From: Pseudidiomarina insulisalsae
GTDB taxonomy: Bacteria > Pseudomonadota > Gammaproteobacteria > Enterobacterales > Alteromonadaceae
Length of the DNA: 64,000 bases
Direction: 5' to 3'
Assembly (NCBI RefSeq): GCF_003987065.1
Contig: NZ_PIPY01000006.1
Coordinates: 141,666 to 205,665 of the forward strand
Positions within the stretch are counted from its first letter, which is position 1, and each line of letters opens with the position of its first letter. Positions 53,011-61,843 of the stretch are shown here, in pieces. The notes beneath the pieces were generated by a model, which saw only the letters and a program-made list of their open reading frames with translations, did no database searches and was not told where the DNA came from. The position numbers and the translations under genes are program-made.

Positions 53011-53751
53011 ATGAAAGCAGTTGTTCAGTGGCTTAGCTTCGTCATGTTGAGCATCGCTCTGGGCCAGAGCCAGCAAGCTTTAGCCCTGTCAGAACAGGAG
53101 CTTAGCGAATATTACACGCGCTATCAGGTACAGCGCGGCGGCTCTGATTACGGCGAGGCGACGCGGCAATTGCAGCGTAATGATGATGGCAGCTTTTTGT
53201 TACAAAATGAGACAGAGATTTCGTTTTTGTTCTTATCTGATGTTCGTCGCTATGAATCGGTGTTTAGCTTTGCACAACAGCAGATAAAACCACAAAGCTT
53301 TTCGTTTAAACGCTCAGGAACTGGCAGTAATAAAAAATTCGCGGTTCAGTTTGACCCACAGGCTCAACAAGTGATCGAAGCGGAGTCTGGGGCGCCGTTG
53401 CCGATTCAGTGGCAGCCACATCTGCTAGATGAGGCAAGTATGCTGGAGCAGTTACGTTTTGATTTGCAGCATACTGATAAGCGTGAGTTTGACTACCAGC
53501 TGGTGGGTGACAAGGGCGATTATGATGAGCAGAAATTTCGCCGGCTTGAGCGCGAAACGCTGAGCTTACCCTATGGCGAAGTGGAGGCAATTAAAGTTGA
53601 GCGGGTGCGGACTTCGAGTACGCGCGAAACGCTTTACTGGTTCGCGCCGCAGCTCGACTACGTGATGGTGAAGATGCAACAACGAAAAGAGGGTGACGAA
53701 GTCGCCACCCTCTTGCTGGAACAGGTCGAATTATCTGCCAGCGGGCAGTAG
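53011..53751 (+). CDS. DUF3108 periplasmic protein
   Basis: A 246-residue protein with a Sec signal peptide (WLSFVMLSIALGQSQQALA) and a beta-rich body typical of DUF3108. The conserved C-terminal part includes TLYWFAPQLDYVMVKMQQ. The family function is unknown. ATG 53011 is set by AGGAG 5 bases upstream; an in-frame GTG at 52978 is less likely. It is commonly found next to purM-purN in gammaproteobacteria, as here where it converges on purN. Shared upstream FadR-like sites with fadE are noted. Confidence 0.85.
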   Translation: MKAVVQWLSFVMLSIALGQSQQALALSEQELSEYYTRYQVQRGGSDYGEATRQLQRNDDGSFLLQNETEISFLFLSDVRRYESVFSFAQQQIKPQSFSFKRSGTGSNKKFAVQFDPQAQQVIEAESGAPLPIQWQPHLLDEASMLEQLRFDLQHTDKREFDYQLVGDKGDYDEQKFRRLERETLSLPYGEVEAIKVERVRTSSTRETLYWFAPQLDYVMVKMQQRKEGDEVATLLLEQVELSASGQ

Positions 53752-53752
53752 T

Positions 53753-54391
53753 TTAGTCGGCGGCGTAGCCCTGCGGGCCGAGCAGGGTGCCATCAAGCTC
53801 GGCACCTTTTGCGGTAAGCTTTAAACGTCCTGAACAAAGCCACTGCACGACCAGTGGGTAAATGCGATGCTCCTGTGCATGCACACGTTGTTGCAGATCG
53901 TCCGCATCATCGCCTGCAAACACCGGTACCCGGGCTTGCAGAATCACCGGGCCGCCATCGAGTTCCTCAGTCACAAAATGCACGGACACACCGTGCTCTT
54001 TGTCGCCGCTGTCGAGGGCGCGTTGATGGGTATTGATGCCGCGGTATTTGGGTAATAACGATGGGTGAATATTCAGCATGCGTCCATGAAAGTGCTCGGC
54101 AAACGCAGCGGTAAGAATGCGCATGAAGCCTGCCAAGACCACCACATCCGGGTGGAACTCCTCTACCAGCTTTTGTAGCTCAACATCGTAGGCGTCGCGC
54201 GTCGGGAAGTCTTTGTGCGATAACACCGCAGTGTGAATTCCGGCGCGCTCGGCCTTATCAAGCCCGGCGACGCCAGGCTTGTTACTGATGACCGCCACCA
54301 CTTCACCGTCAATGCGGCCCGCTTTGCAGGCCTCGACAATGGCCTGCATATTCGTGCCAGAACCACTAATTAAGACAACGATACGCTTCAT
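53753..54391 (-). CDS. purN: Phosphoribosylglycinamide formyltransferase
   Basis: Transfers a formyl group from 10-formyl-tetrahydrofolate to GAR in purine synthesis. The 212 residues are typical. Signatures are [11 protein letters not shown] at the N-terminus (phosphate binding), the catalytic region LAGFMRIL with [12 protein letters not shown] (Asn, His), and [13 protein letters not shown] (Asp). It overlaps the end of purM by 4 bases (ATGA), forming the classical purMN operon. Confidence 0.97.
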   Translation of the reverse strand: MKRIVVLISGSGTNMQAIVEACKAGRIDGEVVAVISNKPGVAGLDKAERAGIHTAVLSHKDFPTRDAYDVELQKLVEEFHPDVVVLAGFMRILTAAFAEHFHGRMLNIHPSLLPKYRGINTHQRALDSGDKEHGVSVHFVTEELDGGPVILQARVPVFAGDDADDLQQRVHAQEHRIYPLVVQWLCSGRLKLTAKGAELDGTLLGPQGYAAD

Positions 54392-55434
54392 TCGATGATT
54401 TCTACCTGTGCTTCATCACCTTCGCGGGCAGCCACATGGCCAATTACCCAGGCGTCTTCGCCTTGCTCGTGCAACTCAGCAACGATCGCCTCGGCTTCTG
54501 ATTTGCGTACCGCCATAATCAGACCGACGCCGCAGTTGAAGGTGCGGTACATCTCTTTGGTGGCGACGTTGCCGTTGTGTTGCAGCCAGTTAAAGACAAC
54601 CGGCCATTCCCAACTGCTATCGTCGATGACAGCTTTGGCGTCATCAGGTAAGACGCGTGGAATGTTTTCCCAGAATCCACCGCCGGTAATGTGCGAAATC
54701 GCATGTACGCTATGTTTTTCCAGTACTTTTAATACTGATTTCACGTAAATACGGGTCGGCGCCATCAGATGTTCAGCCAGCGGCTTACCGTCGAGTTCTT
54801 CATTGGCGACATCAGCACCACTGACTTCAATAATTTTGCGAATGAGTGAGTAGCCGTTCGAGTGCGGGCCACTGGATGCCAGCGCCACCAGCGCATCGCC
54901 CGGAGCAACCTTGCTGCCGTCAATAATCTCTTCTTTTTCCACCACGCCCACACAGAAACCGGCAATGTCATAATCGCCGTGCTCGTACATGCCCGGCATT
55001 TCAGCGGTTTCACCGCCAATCAGCGCGCAGCCGGCCTGTACACAGCCTTCACCAATACCGGTAACGACATCAGCGGCGACATCGACGTCAAGTTTGCCGG
55101 TGGCATAGTAATCAAGGAAAAACAGTGGCTCCGCACCTTGTACAATGAGGTCGTTCACGCACATGGCGACCAAATCGATACCGACCGTGTCGTGTTTGCC
55201 CAGATCAATGGCCAAACGTAACTTGGTACCCACACCGTCAGTGCCGGAAACCAGCACGGGCTGCTTGTACTTACCCGGCAGCTCGCAAAGCGCGCCAAAA
55301 CCACCAATTGAGCCCATTACTTCAGGGCGCGCGGTGCGTTTGGTCACACCCTTGATACGGTCAACTAAAGCGTTACCTGCATCAATGTCAACGCCGGCGT
55401 CTTTGTAACTCAAAGAAGGTTTTTGCTCACTCAC
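54388..55434 (-). CDS. purM: Phosphoribosylformylglycinamidine cyclo-ligase (AIR synthetase)
   Basis: ATP-dependent closure of the imidazole ring, producing AIR in purine synthesis. The 348 residues match the E. coli enzyme (345). Key segments are [36 protein letters not shown] and [13 protein letters not shown]. The start is GTG 55434 ([11 protein letters not shown]), with AGGACC just upstream; a longer frame to 55524 is not needed. No obvious PurR box was seen in the gap to the divergent gene. Confidence 0.97.
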   Translation of the reverse strand: MSEQKPSLSYKDAGVDIDAGNALVDRIKGVTKRTARPEVMGSIGGFGALCELPGKYKQPVLVSGTDGVGTKLRLAIDLGKHDTVGIDLVAMCVNDLIVQGAEPLFFLDYYATGKLDVDVAADVVTGIGEGCVQAGCALIGGETAEMPGMYEHGDYDIAGFCVGVVEKEEIIDGSKVAPGDALVALASSGPHSNGYSLIRKIIEVSGADVANEELDGKPLAEHLMAPTRIYVKSVLKVLEKHSVHAISHITGGGFWENIPRVLPDDAKAVIDDSSWEWPVVFNWLQHNGNVATKEMYRTFNCGVGLIMAVRKSEAEAIVAELHEQGEDAWVIGHVAAREGDEAQVEIIE

Positions 55435-55540
55435 GGAAAGGTCCTCAGCTGGTGCGAAAAATTTGCGCGCTAGTTTAACACTTTCTGTGCGTAACTGCGA
55501 TATACTATGCGCGCATTTGACCACCTCACAAAAGACTTAT

Positions 55541-56653
55541 ATGACCGCACACCTTGTTCCTGCTAACCGCACGCATCTTGATGCTCTTGAGCGCATTGAG
55601 CAGGCGAGTTTCACCACCGACTTAATCAGCCGGCGTAGCTTCCGTCGGTTTATCGATCAGGGGCTTGGGGATTTTAAGGTACTCATTGCTGATGAGCAGG
55701 TGGTTGGTTATTACATTGTGTTGTATCGTCAGGCGACACAGCTGGCGCGGCTTTACTCGCTGGCCGTGGACCCGGCATTCCGGCGCCGTGGTTATGGCCG
55801 AAAGCTGTTGGATGCAGCTGAGCATGACGCCGATGAACGCCATTGCCTGTTTATGCGTCTTGAGGTGAAAATCGACAACGCGGCAGCGCTGGCGCTCTAT
55901 CATGGCGCCGGTTATTACGACATGGAAATACGGCCCGAGTACTACGAAGACGACTCGGATGCCGTGGTGTTGCAAAAATTACTACCACATTTTGAACCGC
56001 CGGTGGGGCAGAGCGCTGCCCAACGTCTGGTTCCTTATCGCACCCAGACCACAGAGTTTACTTGTGGTCCGGCGAGCTTATTAATGGCGATGGCGTATTT
56101 TGATATTCCGTCGGCCGATCCGGCGCACGAAGAACTTGAGATATGGCGCGAGGCAACCACTATTTTTATGACGTCAGGTCATGGCGGGTGCGGACCTCAC
56201 GGTCTGGCGCGCGCGGCAATGAAGCGTGGTATGTCGGTCACCTTGCATGTCAGTCATGATGGTCCCTTGTTACTTGATTCGGTGCGTAGCACTGAGAAAA
56301 AACAGATCATGTCGCGCATTCAGGAGTCGGACATTGCTGCGCTGAAAGCCGCAGGTGTGCCGATTGAGGTCGGCGATTACAGCTTGTCGCAGCTGATTCA
56401 TGACCTGGAAGCCGGAAAAGTGGTAGTAGCGCTGATCAGTACTTATGTCTTTGACGAGAGTAAAGCGCCCCACTGGGTGGTGATCTGTGCTGCCGACGAA
56501 AACTATATTTACATCAATGATCCTGATCAGGATGCGCTGCCATGGCAGTCACCTGCAGAGCGCCAATATCTGCCGATTCCGCTGGCGACGTTTCGCCGCG
56601 CCTTTGGCTTTGGCCGGCGTAAGCAAAAAGCCGCCCTGGTGTTATCACGTTAG
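55541..56653 (+). CDS. GNAT acetyltransferase / C39-like peptidase fusion protein
   Basis: A 370-residue two-domain protein. Residues 1-150 form a GNAT domain resembling RimI, with the acetyl-CoA-binding segment RRRGYGRKLL. Residues 160-370 form a papain-like C39-type peptidase domain with candidate Cys175 in TTEFTCGPASLLMAM, a His in the C-terminal APHWVVICA segment and Asp in YINDPDQ. The fusion recurs in proteobacteria, often annotated as GNAT/peptidase C39. Its substrate is unknown, and a role in peptide or protein modification is only inferred. A possible -10 TATACT is at 55501. It converges on the sirtuin gene with a 4-base overlap. Confidence 0.85.
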   Translation: MTAHLVPANRTHLDALERIEQASFTTDLISRRSFRRFIDQGLGDFKVLIADEQVVGYYIVLYRQATQLARLYSLAVDPAFRRRGYGRKLLDAAEHDADERHCLFMRLEVKIDNAAALALYHGAGYYDMEIRPEYYEDDSDAVVLQKLLPHFEPPVGQSAAQRLVPYRTQTTEFTCGPASLLMAMAYFDIPSADPAHEELEIWREATTIFMTSGHGGCGPHGLARAAMKRGMSVTLHVSHDGPLLLDSVRSTEKKQIMSRIQESDIAALKAAGVPIEVGDYSLSQLIHDLEAGKVVVALISTYVFDESKAPHWVVICAADENYIYINDPDQDALPWQSPAERQYLPIPLATFRRAFGFGRRKQKAALVLSR

Positions 56654-57489
56654 ATGCTCAGCGCCTGCAACGTGGCGCTGATATCGGTGTCGAGCTTCAG
56701 ACTTGCCAGCTGATCGGCACGGGTCGTGCCGCGGGTGAGCAGGGCAATAGGCTGATTCTCAGCACTGGCCTGACGTGCAAAGCGAAAACCGGAAAATACC
56801 ATCAAAGACGACCCCACTACCAGCAGGGCATTGCTGTCGCGCAGGGCCTGCTGCGCTTGCTCGACGCGCGGACGCGGCACATTGTCACCAAAATAGACCA
56901 CGTCGGGCTTAAGAATTCCGCCGCAATACAAACATTCCGGTACCACAAACGATGAAAAGTCGACCTCAATGTCAGCGTCGCCGTCAGGTGCAACATGGGT
57001 TTCTTCAGCAAGGCGGCTGACTTTAAAGTCAGGGTTCGCCGCTAAGCAGCGTTCGTGCATGTCTAATCGTTGCGAATGCGCACAGCAACTCATACAGATC
57101 ATGTCATTGGCATAACCATGCAGATTAATCACTCTGTCGCTGCCTGCACGCTGGTGCAGGCCATCGACATTTTGGGTGATGATGGTATCGATCAGACCCT
57201 GGCGCTGCAGTGCAGCAATCGCATAATGCGCGGCATTGGGTTGAGCATGATACAGCGTCGGCCAGCCATGCAAACTGCGCCCCCAGTAACGTTTGCGCAG
57301 TTCGCTGTCACCCATGAACTCATGATGCTGCATGGGCGGGTTGCGCTTCCACTGACCATGCGCATCGCGATAGTCCGGAATGCCTGAGTCGGTGCTAAGT
57401 CCGGCACCAGTCAGTAAGGTAACCGGCTGCCGCGTGATTAAAAAATTTTGTAACGCTGCTGCGGCGTCAGCGACTTGATTAAAAATCAT
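56650..57489 (-). CDS. Sir2-family NAD-dependent protein deacetylase
   Basis: A 279-residue sirtuin that removes acyl groups from lysine using NAD+. It has the Rossmann motif [15 protein letters not shown], the NAD/catalytic motif [12 protein letters not shown], the catalytic His in LHG, and a four-cysteine zinc site (CMSC and CLYC). The bacterial sirtuin class is of the larger SIR2 type II/SIRT4-like form (with VVYFGDNVP), not E. coli CobB. GGGAG precedes the ATG. Pairing with a neighbouring acetyltransferase-domain gene is suggestive but the genes are convergent. Confidence 0.92.
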   Translation of the reverse strand: MIFNQVADAAAALQNFLITRQPVTLLTGAGLSTDSGIPDYRDAHGQWKRNPPMQHHEFMGDSELRKRYWGRSLHGWPTLYHAQPNAAHYAIAALQRQGLIDTIITQNVDGLHQRAGSDRVINLHGYANDMICMSCCAHSQRLDMHERCLAANPDFKVSRLAEETHVAPDGDADIEVDFSSFVVPECLYCGGILKPDVVYFGDNVPRPRVEQAQQALRDSNALLVVGSSLMVFSGFRFARQASAENQPIALLTRGTTRADQLASLKLDTDISATLQALSI

Positions 57490-57629
57490 AACTCCCTTAG
57501 CGTACAGCTGTAGCTAGAAGAAAACGCACGTTGCGGTGTTAAACATTCATACGCGAAATACTATCTATTTCGATCTGCTTGTACAGCCCGCTCGTAACCG
57601 AAACATCATAATCTCAAATTGAGGACCTT

Positions 57630-58733
57630 ATGTTTGATTCAGAGTTTTCGAGTATTGAATTCGCCGGCATGAAACTGGCAAATCGTTTCGCGATGGCGCC
57701 TATGACACGCGTCAGTGCACAGGCCAATGGTCGCCCCAACGAGCTTATGGTAGAGCATTATAAGCGTTATGCCGAGGGCGGTTTCGGCCTGATTATTACC
57801 GAAGGAACCTATCCTGACCAAGAGGCCAGTCAGGGTTATGAGAACCAACCAGGCCTGGCTGATGCATTACAAATTGAGGCCTGGCGGCCCGTCGTGAAAG
57901 CCGTGCACGCCAGTGGCGCAAAAATTATTGCCCAGCTGATGCACGCGGGCGCTCAAATGCAATATAACCGCTTCGATAAGCAACCACTGGGTATTACTGA
58001 GCAAAAGCCTGTGGGCAAACCGTTAGGGCTCTATGGCGATCAAGAGGCATGGCACGACGCTAAAAAAATGGATGAAAGCGATTTTGAACGGGTGCTGAAC
58101 GGCTTTTTACACGGTATTCGCAATGCAGCGGAAGCTGGGTTCGACGGTATTGAGCTGCATGCTGCCAATGGTTATCTGTTAAATGAGATATTAAGTACCC
58201 ACTTCAACACGCGTAACGATAAATGGGGCGGTGACATGCAAAGCCGCGCACAATTCCTGCTCGATTTAGTTAAAGCAGCCCGCGAAATGGTTGCTGATGA
58301 CTTTGTGCTGGGCATCCGGTTGTCGCAAATTACGATTACCGACCCTGATTATCAGTGGCCTGAAGGTGAAGAAGGCTTTAACTGGCTGGTTCAGGCGTTG
58401 GCCGACGCGGGGATCGATTACATCCATACCACCGATAACACAACTGAACGTCCGGCGTTAAAAGGCGGCACGCGTTCGCTGGCTGAAGTGGTGCGCGATG
58501 CCGGTATACCACAGATAGTGAACGGTGGTATTGATGCTACCAATTACGCCAAGGTGGCAGCCCATTATCCGGGCGCTATTCTTGCAATTGCCAAAGCGGC
58601 GCTGGGCGATCCGCAGTTCGTCAATAAAGTCAAAGCAGGTAAAGAGCCGGATGCTCTCAACTTTGACATGCTGCAACCGATTGCCAGTCTTGAGACCGAA
58701 ATGCGCTGGCGGCGCCAACATGGACGAGAATAA
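57630..58733 (+). CDS. NADH:flavin oxidoreductase (old yellow enzyme family)
   Basis: A 367-residue FMN-dependent TIM-barrel ene-reductase. FMN-binding features are MAPMTRVSA near the N-terminus, ITEGTY, AQLMHAG, the segment FDGIELHAANGYLLNEILS (with the catalytic His-Ala-Ala-Asn) and VNGGIDA near the C-terminus. It has the single-domain OYE architecture, without the Fe-S and FAD domains of dienoyl-CoA reductases. AGGA lies upstream of the ATG. It begins a run of closely spaced genes ending in elbB. Confidence 0.9.
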   Translation: MFDSEFSSIEFAGMKLANRFAMAPMTRVSAQANGRPNELMVEHYKRYAEGGFGLIITEGTYPDQEASQGYENQPGLADALQIEAWRPVVKAVHASGAKIIAQLMHAGAQMQYNRFDKQPLGITEQKPVGKPLGLYGDQEAWHDAKKMDESDFERVLNGFLHGIRNAAEAGFDGIELHAANGYLLNEILSTHFNTRNDKWGGDMQSRAQFLLDLVKAAREMVADDFVLGIRLSQITITDPDYQWPEGEEGFNWLVQALADAGIDYIHTTDNTTERPALKGGTRSLAEVVRDAGIPQIVNGGIDATNYAKVAAHYPGAILAIAKAALGDPQFVNKVKAGKEPDALNFDMLQPIASLETEMRWRRQHGRE

Positions 58734-58739
58734 GCAAAG

Positions 58740-59552
58740 TTGAAAAATTTCCTGGCGGAATTCTGGCGTTTCGGTCTGAAGCAGGCCAACGCCAGCATCT
58801 TTGGCGGCTTTTTATTAGCCGTCATGCTCATCACGCGTTACTGGTATCCGCTGGAAGGATTACACCGTTACGATTTTATTTTTCTCGCGGCGATTGTTTT
58901 TCAGCTGTTCTTGCTGGTCTGCAAACTCGAGACGCTGCGCGAGGCACTGGTGATTATCGTTTTTCATCTGGTGGCCACCGTCATGGAATTATTTAAAACA
59001 GCTGACGCTATTGGTGCCTGGGTATACCCCGAAGCTTATGTGTTTGGCATTGGCAATGTGCCTTTGTTCACGGGTTTTATGTACAGCGCGGTAGGCACTT
59101 ATCTGGCACGCGTCTGGCGCTTGTTTGATTTCGAGTTTTCTTATTACCCGCCGAAATGGACGACAGTGGTTCTGGTCACCCTGGTTTATATTAACTTCTT
59201 CAGTCACCACTTTATTTATGATCTGCGTTGGCTACTATTAGCTGCGACTATCGCGTTGTTTTATCGCACCACCATTTATTTTCGAGTCATTGATCACTAT
59301 CGCAGTATGCCTTTGTTACTGGGGTGGTTTTTAGTCGCCTTATTTATCTGGTTCGCAGAAAACATCGCGACATTTGCCAATATCTGGATCTACCCGAACC
59401 AGCACGATGGGTGGGAAATGGTTTCCTTTGCTAAACTGAGCTCATGGTTTTTATTAATGTTACTGAGCTTTGTTTTGGTCACCTTAATTAAAGATATAAA
59501 GGTAAGACGAAGCTTACCAATACCGGGGGGCATACGTGCAACCAGCGATTAG
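58740..59552 (+). CDS. DUF817 family membrane protein
   Basis: A 270-residue protein with about eight predicted membrane helices, matching DUF817 in layout ([30 protein letters not shown]). The family function is unknown. It starts at TTG 58740, six bases after the preceding gene's stop, because no in-frame ATG or GTG is early enough to keep the family N-terminus. The last 17 bases overlap the VOC gene. Confidence 0.8.
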   Translation: MKNFLAEFWRFGLKQANASIFGGFLLAVMLITRYWYPLEGLHRYDFIFLAAIVFQLFLLVCKLETLREALVIIVFHLVATVMELFKTADAIGAWVYPEAYVFGIGNVPLFTGFMYSAVGTYLARVWRLFDFEFSYYPPKWTTVVLVTLVYINFFSHHFIYDLRWLLLAATIALFYRTTIYFRVIDHYRSMPLLLGWFLVALFIWFAENIATFANIWIYPNQHDGWEMVSFAKLSSWFLLMLLSFVLVTLIKDIKVRRSLPIPGGIRATSD

Positions 59553-59946
59553 CTACATTACGCTTGGCGTCGACGACCTGGAAAAGGCCGTCGCCTTTTA
59601 TCAGGATATTTTAGGTTTTCCTACTGACGGCATTGTCGGTGAACAATACGATTATGGAGCAGTGGCATTTTTTAAAATGGCCAATGGACTCACCTTCGCA
59701 TTATGGGAACGCGCCAGTATTGCCCATGACTGCGGGGTTGAGCGTGGTCCTCGCGATCAAACAGCGGTCATGCTGGCGCATAATGTCGGCAGCCGCCAGG
59801 CGGTCGATGAGGTCATTTCATCACTCCCCGAAAAAGCCGTGGTCAAACATGGTCGCGAGCTGGCCTGGGGTGGCTACGGCGGCGTATTTGCCGACCCTGA
59901 CGGTCACCTTTGGGAAGTGGTCTACAATCCGAAGTACGATGGTTGA
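59536..59946 (+). CDS. VOC (glyoxalase/bleomycin-resistance) superfamily protein
   Basis: A 136-residue single VOC domain. The N-terminal [21 protein letters not shown] and the C-terminal [13 protein letters not shown] are diagnostic, giving two beta-alpha-beta-beta-beta units. The expected metal positions are not all acidic or His, so the metal dependence and substrate are uncertain. GTG start at 59536, within the DUF817 gene, implying translational coupling. Likely co-transcribed with the oxidoreductase and DUF817 genes. Confidence 0.88.
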   Translation: MQPAISYITLGVDDLEKAVAFYQDILGFPTDGIVGEQYDYGAVAFFKMANGLTFALWERASIAHDCGVERGPRDQTAVMLAHNVGSRQAVDEVISSLPEKAVVKHGRELAWGGYGGVFADPDGHLWEVVYNPKYDG

Positions 59947-60014
59947 ATTCGTCACGCAAGCCCCCCATATCATTAGCAAATAGCACTAGCAAATAGCGCA
60001 ACAAAGGAGCAATC

Positions 60015-60668
60015 ATGAAAAAAGTAGCGGTTTTACTTTCAGGCGCAGGCTTTAATGATGGCGCAGAAATCAATGAGGCGGTACTTACGCTGTTGCATAT
60101 CGGCAAACAGGGCGCGACCTATCAGTGCTTCGCTCCTGATGTTGAGCAGATGGATGTGGTAAACCATGTTAGCGGTGAAACGACTCAGGAAAAGCGTAAT
60201 GTCATGACCGAAGCTGCCCGCATCGCCCGCGGTGACATTAAGCCACTGAACGAGCTGAATGTTAAAGAGTTTGATGCTCTGATCCTGCCAGGCGGTTACG
60301 GCGTGGCGAAGAACTTTTGTGACTTTGCCGTGAATGGCGCCGATATGACAGTGAATGAGCAATTACTGGAGATACTCAAAGAGTTTGCTCAGGAGCGTAA
60401 ACCAGCGGGCTACATCTGCATTTCGCCTGTATTGTTGCCGTATGTTTATGGTGAAGGCGTGCACGCCACCATTGGCAACGATAAAGAAACTGCGAACGCC
60501 ATTGAGAAAATGGGTGGAACTCATGTAGAATGTCCGGTCGATGACATTGTTCTTGATGACGCCAACCTGGTGGTAACCACACCGGCTTACATGTTGGCGA
60601 AGAGTGTTGCCGACGCCGATAAGGGCATTGGCAAATTGGTTGAAAAAGTACTTTATATGGCCGCGTAA
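60015..60668 (+). CDS. elbB: ElbB-like DJ-1/PfpI glyoxalase
   Basis: A 217-residue DJ-1/PfpI-superfamily protein matching ElbB (formerly linked to isoprenoid biosynthesis; a low-level glyoxalase is reported in E. coli). The N-terminus MKKVAVLLSGAGFNDGAEI and the segment LPGGYGVAKNFCDFA are characteristic; the nucleophile is expected near the CISPVLLP segment. AAAGGAG lies before the ATG. Neighbouring genes include a VOC protein and an FMN reductase, hinting at carbonyl stress, though this is only context. Confidence 0.93.
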   Translation: MKKVAVLLSGAGFNDGAEINEAVLTLLHIGKQGATYQCFAPDVEQMDVVNHVSGETTQEKRNVMTEAARIARGDIKPLNELNVKEFDALILPGGYGVAKNFCDFAVNGADMTVNEQLLEILKEFAQERKPAGYICISPVLLPYVYGEGVHATIGNDKETANAIEKMGGTHVECPVDDIVLDDANLVVTTPAYMLAKSVADADKGIGKLVEKVLYMAA

Positions 60669-60726
60669 GCGCACAAAAAAAATGCGCTGAGGCACGGAAC
60701 TTCTGGTGCTAAGAAGCGGTCTTAGG

Positions 60727-60732
60727 TATAGT
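60727..60732 (+). promoter_or_regulatory. Likely -10 of ssrA
   Basis: TATAGT lies 24 bases before the mature 5' end of tmRNA, leaving a short leader for RNase P removal. No good -35 is visible at the right distance (TGGTGC at 60704 is the closest). Confidence 0.45.
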
Positions 60733-60755
60733 ACGCAAGATTTAGAAAGAAACCT

Positions 60756-61116
60756 GGGGCTGATTTGGATTCGACGGGATACACGAAACCCAAGGTGCAT
60801 GCCGAGGTGAGGCTGGCCTCGTAAAAAGCCTCAACATTATAGTTGCAAACGACGACAACTACGCTTTAGCGGCTTAATAACCCGCTATGCCCGACCCCTA
60901 GCGCTTAGTCTGCGAGACTAGGATCAGTCGGCTCAACCCCAAAGCAGAATCGCGTGGATGCTTCGCCCGGAGCTGAAGCGTTAAACTTAATCGGGCTCGT
61001 CAGTGGCTGAAGCCTGTTGGTCGGCGTCACACTGATTAACCAAAAGATCAACTAAGCATGTAGTACCGAGGATGTAGGTATCACGGACGCGGGTTCAACT
61101 CCCGCCAGCTCCACCA
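60756..61116 (+). ncRNA. ssrA: tmRNA (ssrA)
   Basis: Transfer-messenger RNA that rescues stalled ribosomes and tags the unfinished protein for proteolysis. The 5' end GGGGCTG pairs with the 3' CAGCTCC before ACCA, forming the tRNA-like acceptor stem; the T-arm GGGTTCAACTCCCG is intact. The tag frame starts at GCA 60845 and ends at TAA 60875-60877, encoding ANDDNYALAA, one residue different from the E. coli tag. Pseudoknot-forming repeats fill the middle. At 361 bases it matches E. coli tmRNA (363). The 3' end has been re-created by integration of the element downstream (28-base repeat). Confidence 0.97.
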
Positions 61117-61117
61117 A
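61090..61117 (+). repeat. attL: integration site core at the tmRNA 3' end
   Basis: 28 bases identical to 63842-63869. It covers the T-arm, acceptor strand and CCA of tmRNA plus one base. tmRNA 3' ends are well-known target sites of tyrosine recombinases, and the gene stays functional because the core is duplicated. Confidence 0.92.
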
Positions 61118-61125
61118 ATCCCAAT

Positions 61126-61154
61126 AAAAAGCCGCTCACCCGAGCGGCTTTTTT
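61126..61154 (+). terminator. Intrinsic terminator just after ssrA, inside the element
   Basis: GCCGCTC (61131-61137) pairs with GAGCGGC (61142-61148), with an A-run before and T-run after. It lies just outside the att core, so it terminates tmRNA from element DNA. Confidence 0.88.
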
Positions 61155-61160
61155 GTATCT

Positions 61161-61183
61161 GTAGCCCGTGGTTCTACCACGGG
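61161..61183 (+). repeat. REP-like palindrome with GTAG head
   Basis: GTAG is followed by CCCGTGG (61165-61171), TTCTA and CCACGGG (61177-61183). A GTAG tetranucleotide before a short palindrome is typical of REP sequences moved by RAYT transposases. No second copy or RAYT gene was seen in this window. Confidence 0.45.
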
Positions 61184-61258
61184 TCAAACTGCCCACTAAC
61201 GCAATGCCCGTTCAAGCCTTTACGTAACTTGGCACCTCCTTTTTTATTTTGAAGAACA

Positions 61259-61278
61259 TTGCATCAAACATGATGCAA
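61259..61278. other. Inverted repeat in the element's left arm
   Basis: TTGCATCA (61259-61266) and TGATGCAA (61271-61278) are perfect reverse complements around AACA. It lies between attL and the first element gene. It could be an operator or a recombinase arm site. The 286-base stretch 61118-61403 otherwise contains the terminator, the REP-like palindrome and no gene. Confidence 0.4.
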
Positions 61279-61403
61279 CTAAGGTGAATGTGTGTCACTT
61301 TGTCGTAACTGTTGCTCAGAAGAGCTGCAATCTCCTAAAAATTATGCTGTTACTTCAATAAGACGGTTTAAAAAATTAGTTTGTACTGAAAGGAAGCAGA
61401 ATT

Positions 61404-61769
61404 ATGAGCGGAATGAGGTTTGTTTTAACTGTGATGGCAATGACTGGAGGAACCCCAGTATTGGCTGATGCGGTATCTTCTGGAGGTCCTTCAGAAAGCC
61501 CTTTAACACACGACGCAAACATCAATGCTGCTAAAGAGAGGTTCGATGCCTACATTCAAGCAAATTACGGCAATAACTATTCCTGCGGAGTACGTTTGTT
61601 GACGCCTGACGAGACACTGAAGTATCGCTATGCATCAGGCGAGGTAAATGACGTTGCAAGTTTCAGCACAGTTTTAAAGGTGACAGATTACACGCCGATT
61701 TACGACCTAGCGAAGCATAAGTCGCGCCCTTCGGTGGTTTCACGCATCTATTATATCGAAGATAAATGA
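61404..61769 (+). CDS. Hypothetical secreted protein (element gene)
   Basis: I do not recognise this 121-residue protein. It has a plausible Sec signal peptide (MRFVLTVMAMTGGTPVLADA) with cleavage near residue 22-24. The mature part is about 97 residues, with one cysteine (NNYSCGVRL), aromatic residues and a C-terminal PSVVSRIYYIEDK. A good AAGGAAG site lies 8 bases before the ATG. It is the first gene in the mobile element after attL, separate from the integrase by 74 bases. Possibilities include a surface or inhibitor protein, but nothing in the sequence decides this. Confidence 0.6.
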   Translation: MSGMRFVLTVMAMTGGTPVLADAVSSGGPSESPLTHDANINAAKERFDAYIQANYGNNYSCGVRLLTPDETLKYRYASGEVNDVASFSTVLKVTDYTPIYDLAKHKSRPSVVSRIYYIEDK

Positions 61770-61843
61770 CGTTTTAGACCTCAAACCCGCGGCTCTTTCA
61801 GTCCGCCGATCGAATATGAATCTTGGGTTGAGAGGCGCTAATC

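Noticed and set aside
55541..56653. Bacteriocin ABC exporter peptidase (C39)
   Set aside because: No membrane or ATPase domain, and no precursor peptide gene nearby; it is a soluble GNAT fusion.
60668..60688. Short stem (AGCGCA/TGCGCT) after elbB as a terminator
   Set aside because: Only 6 bp with an A-rich loop and no T-run on the sense strand.
61165..61183. Palindrome read as a second ssrA terminator
   Set aside because: No T-run follows and a proper terminator already lies 10 bases upstream; a REP-like reading fits better.
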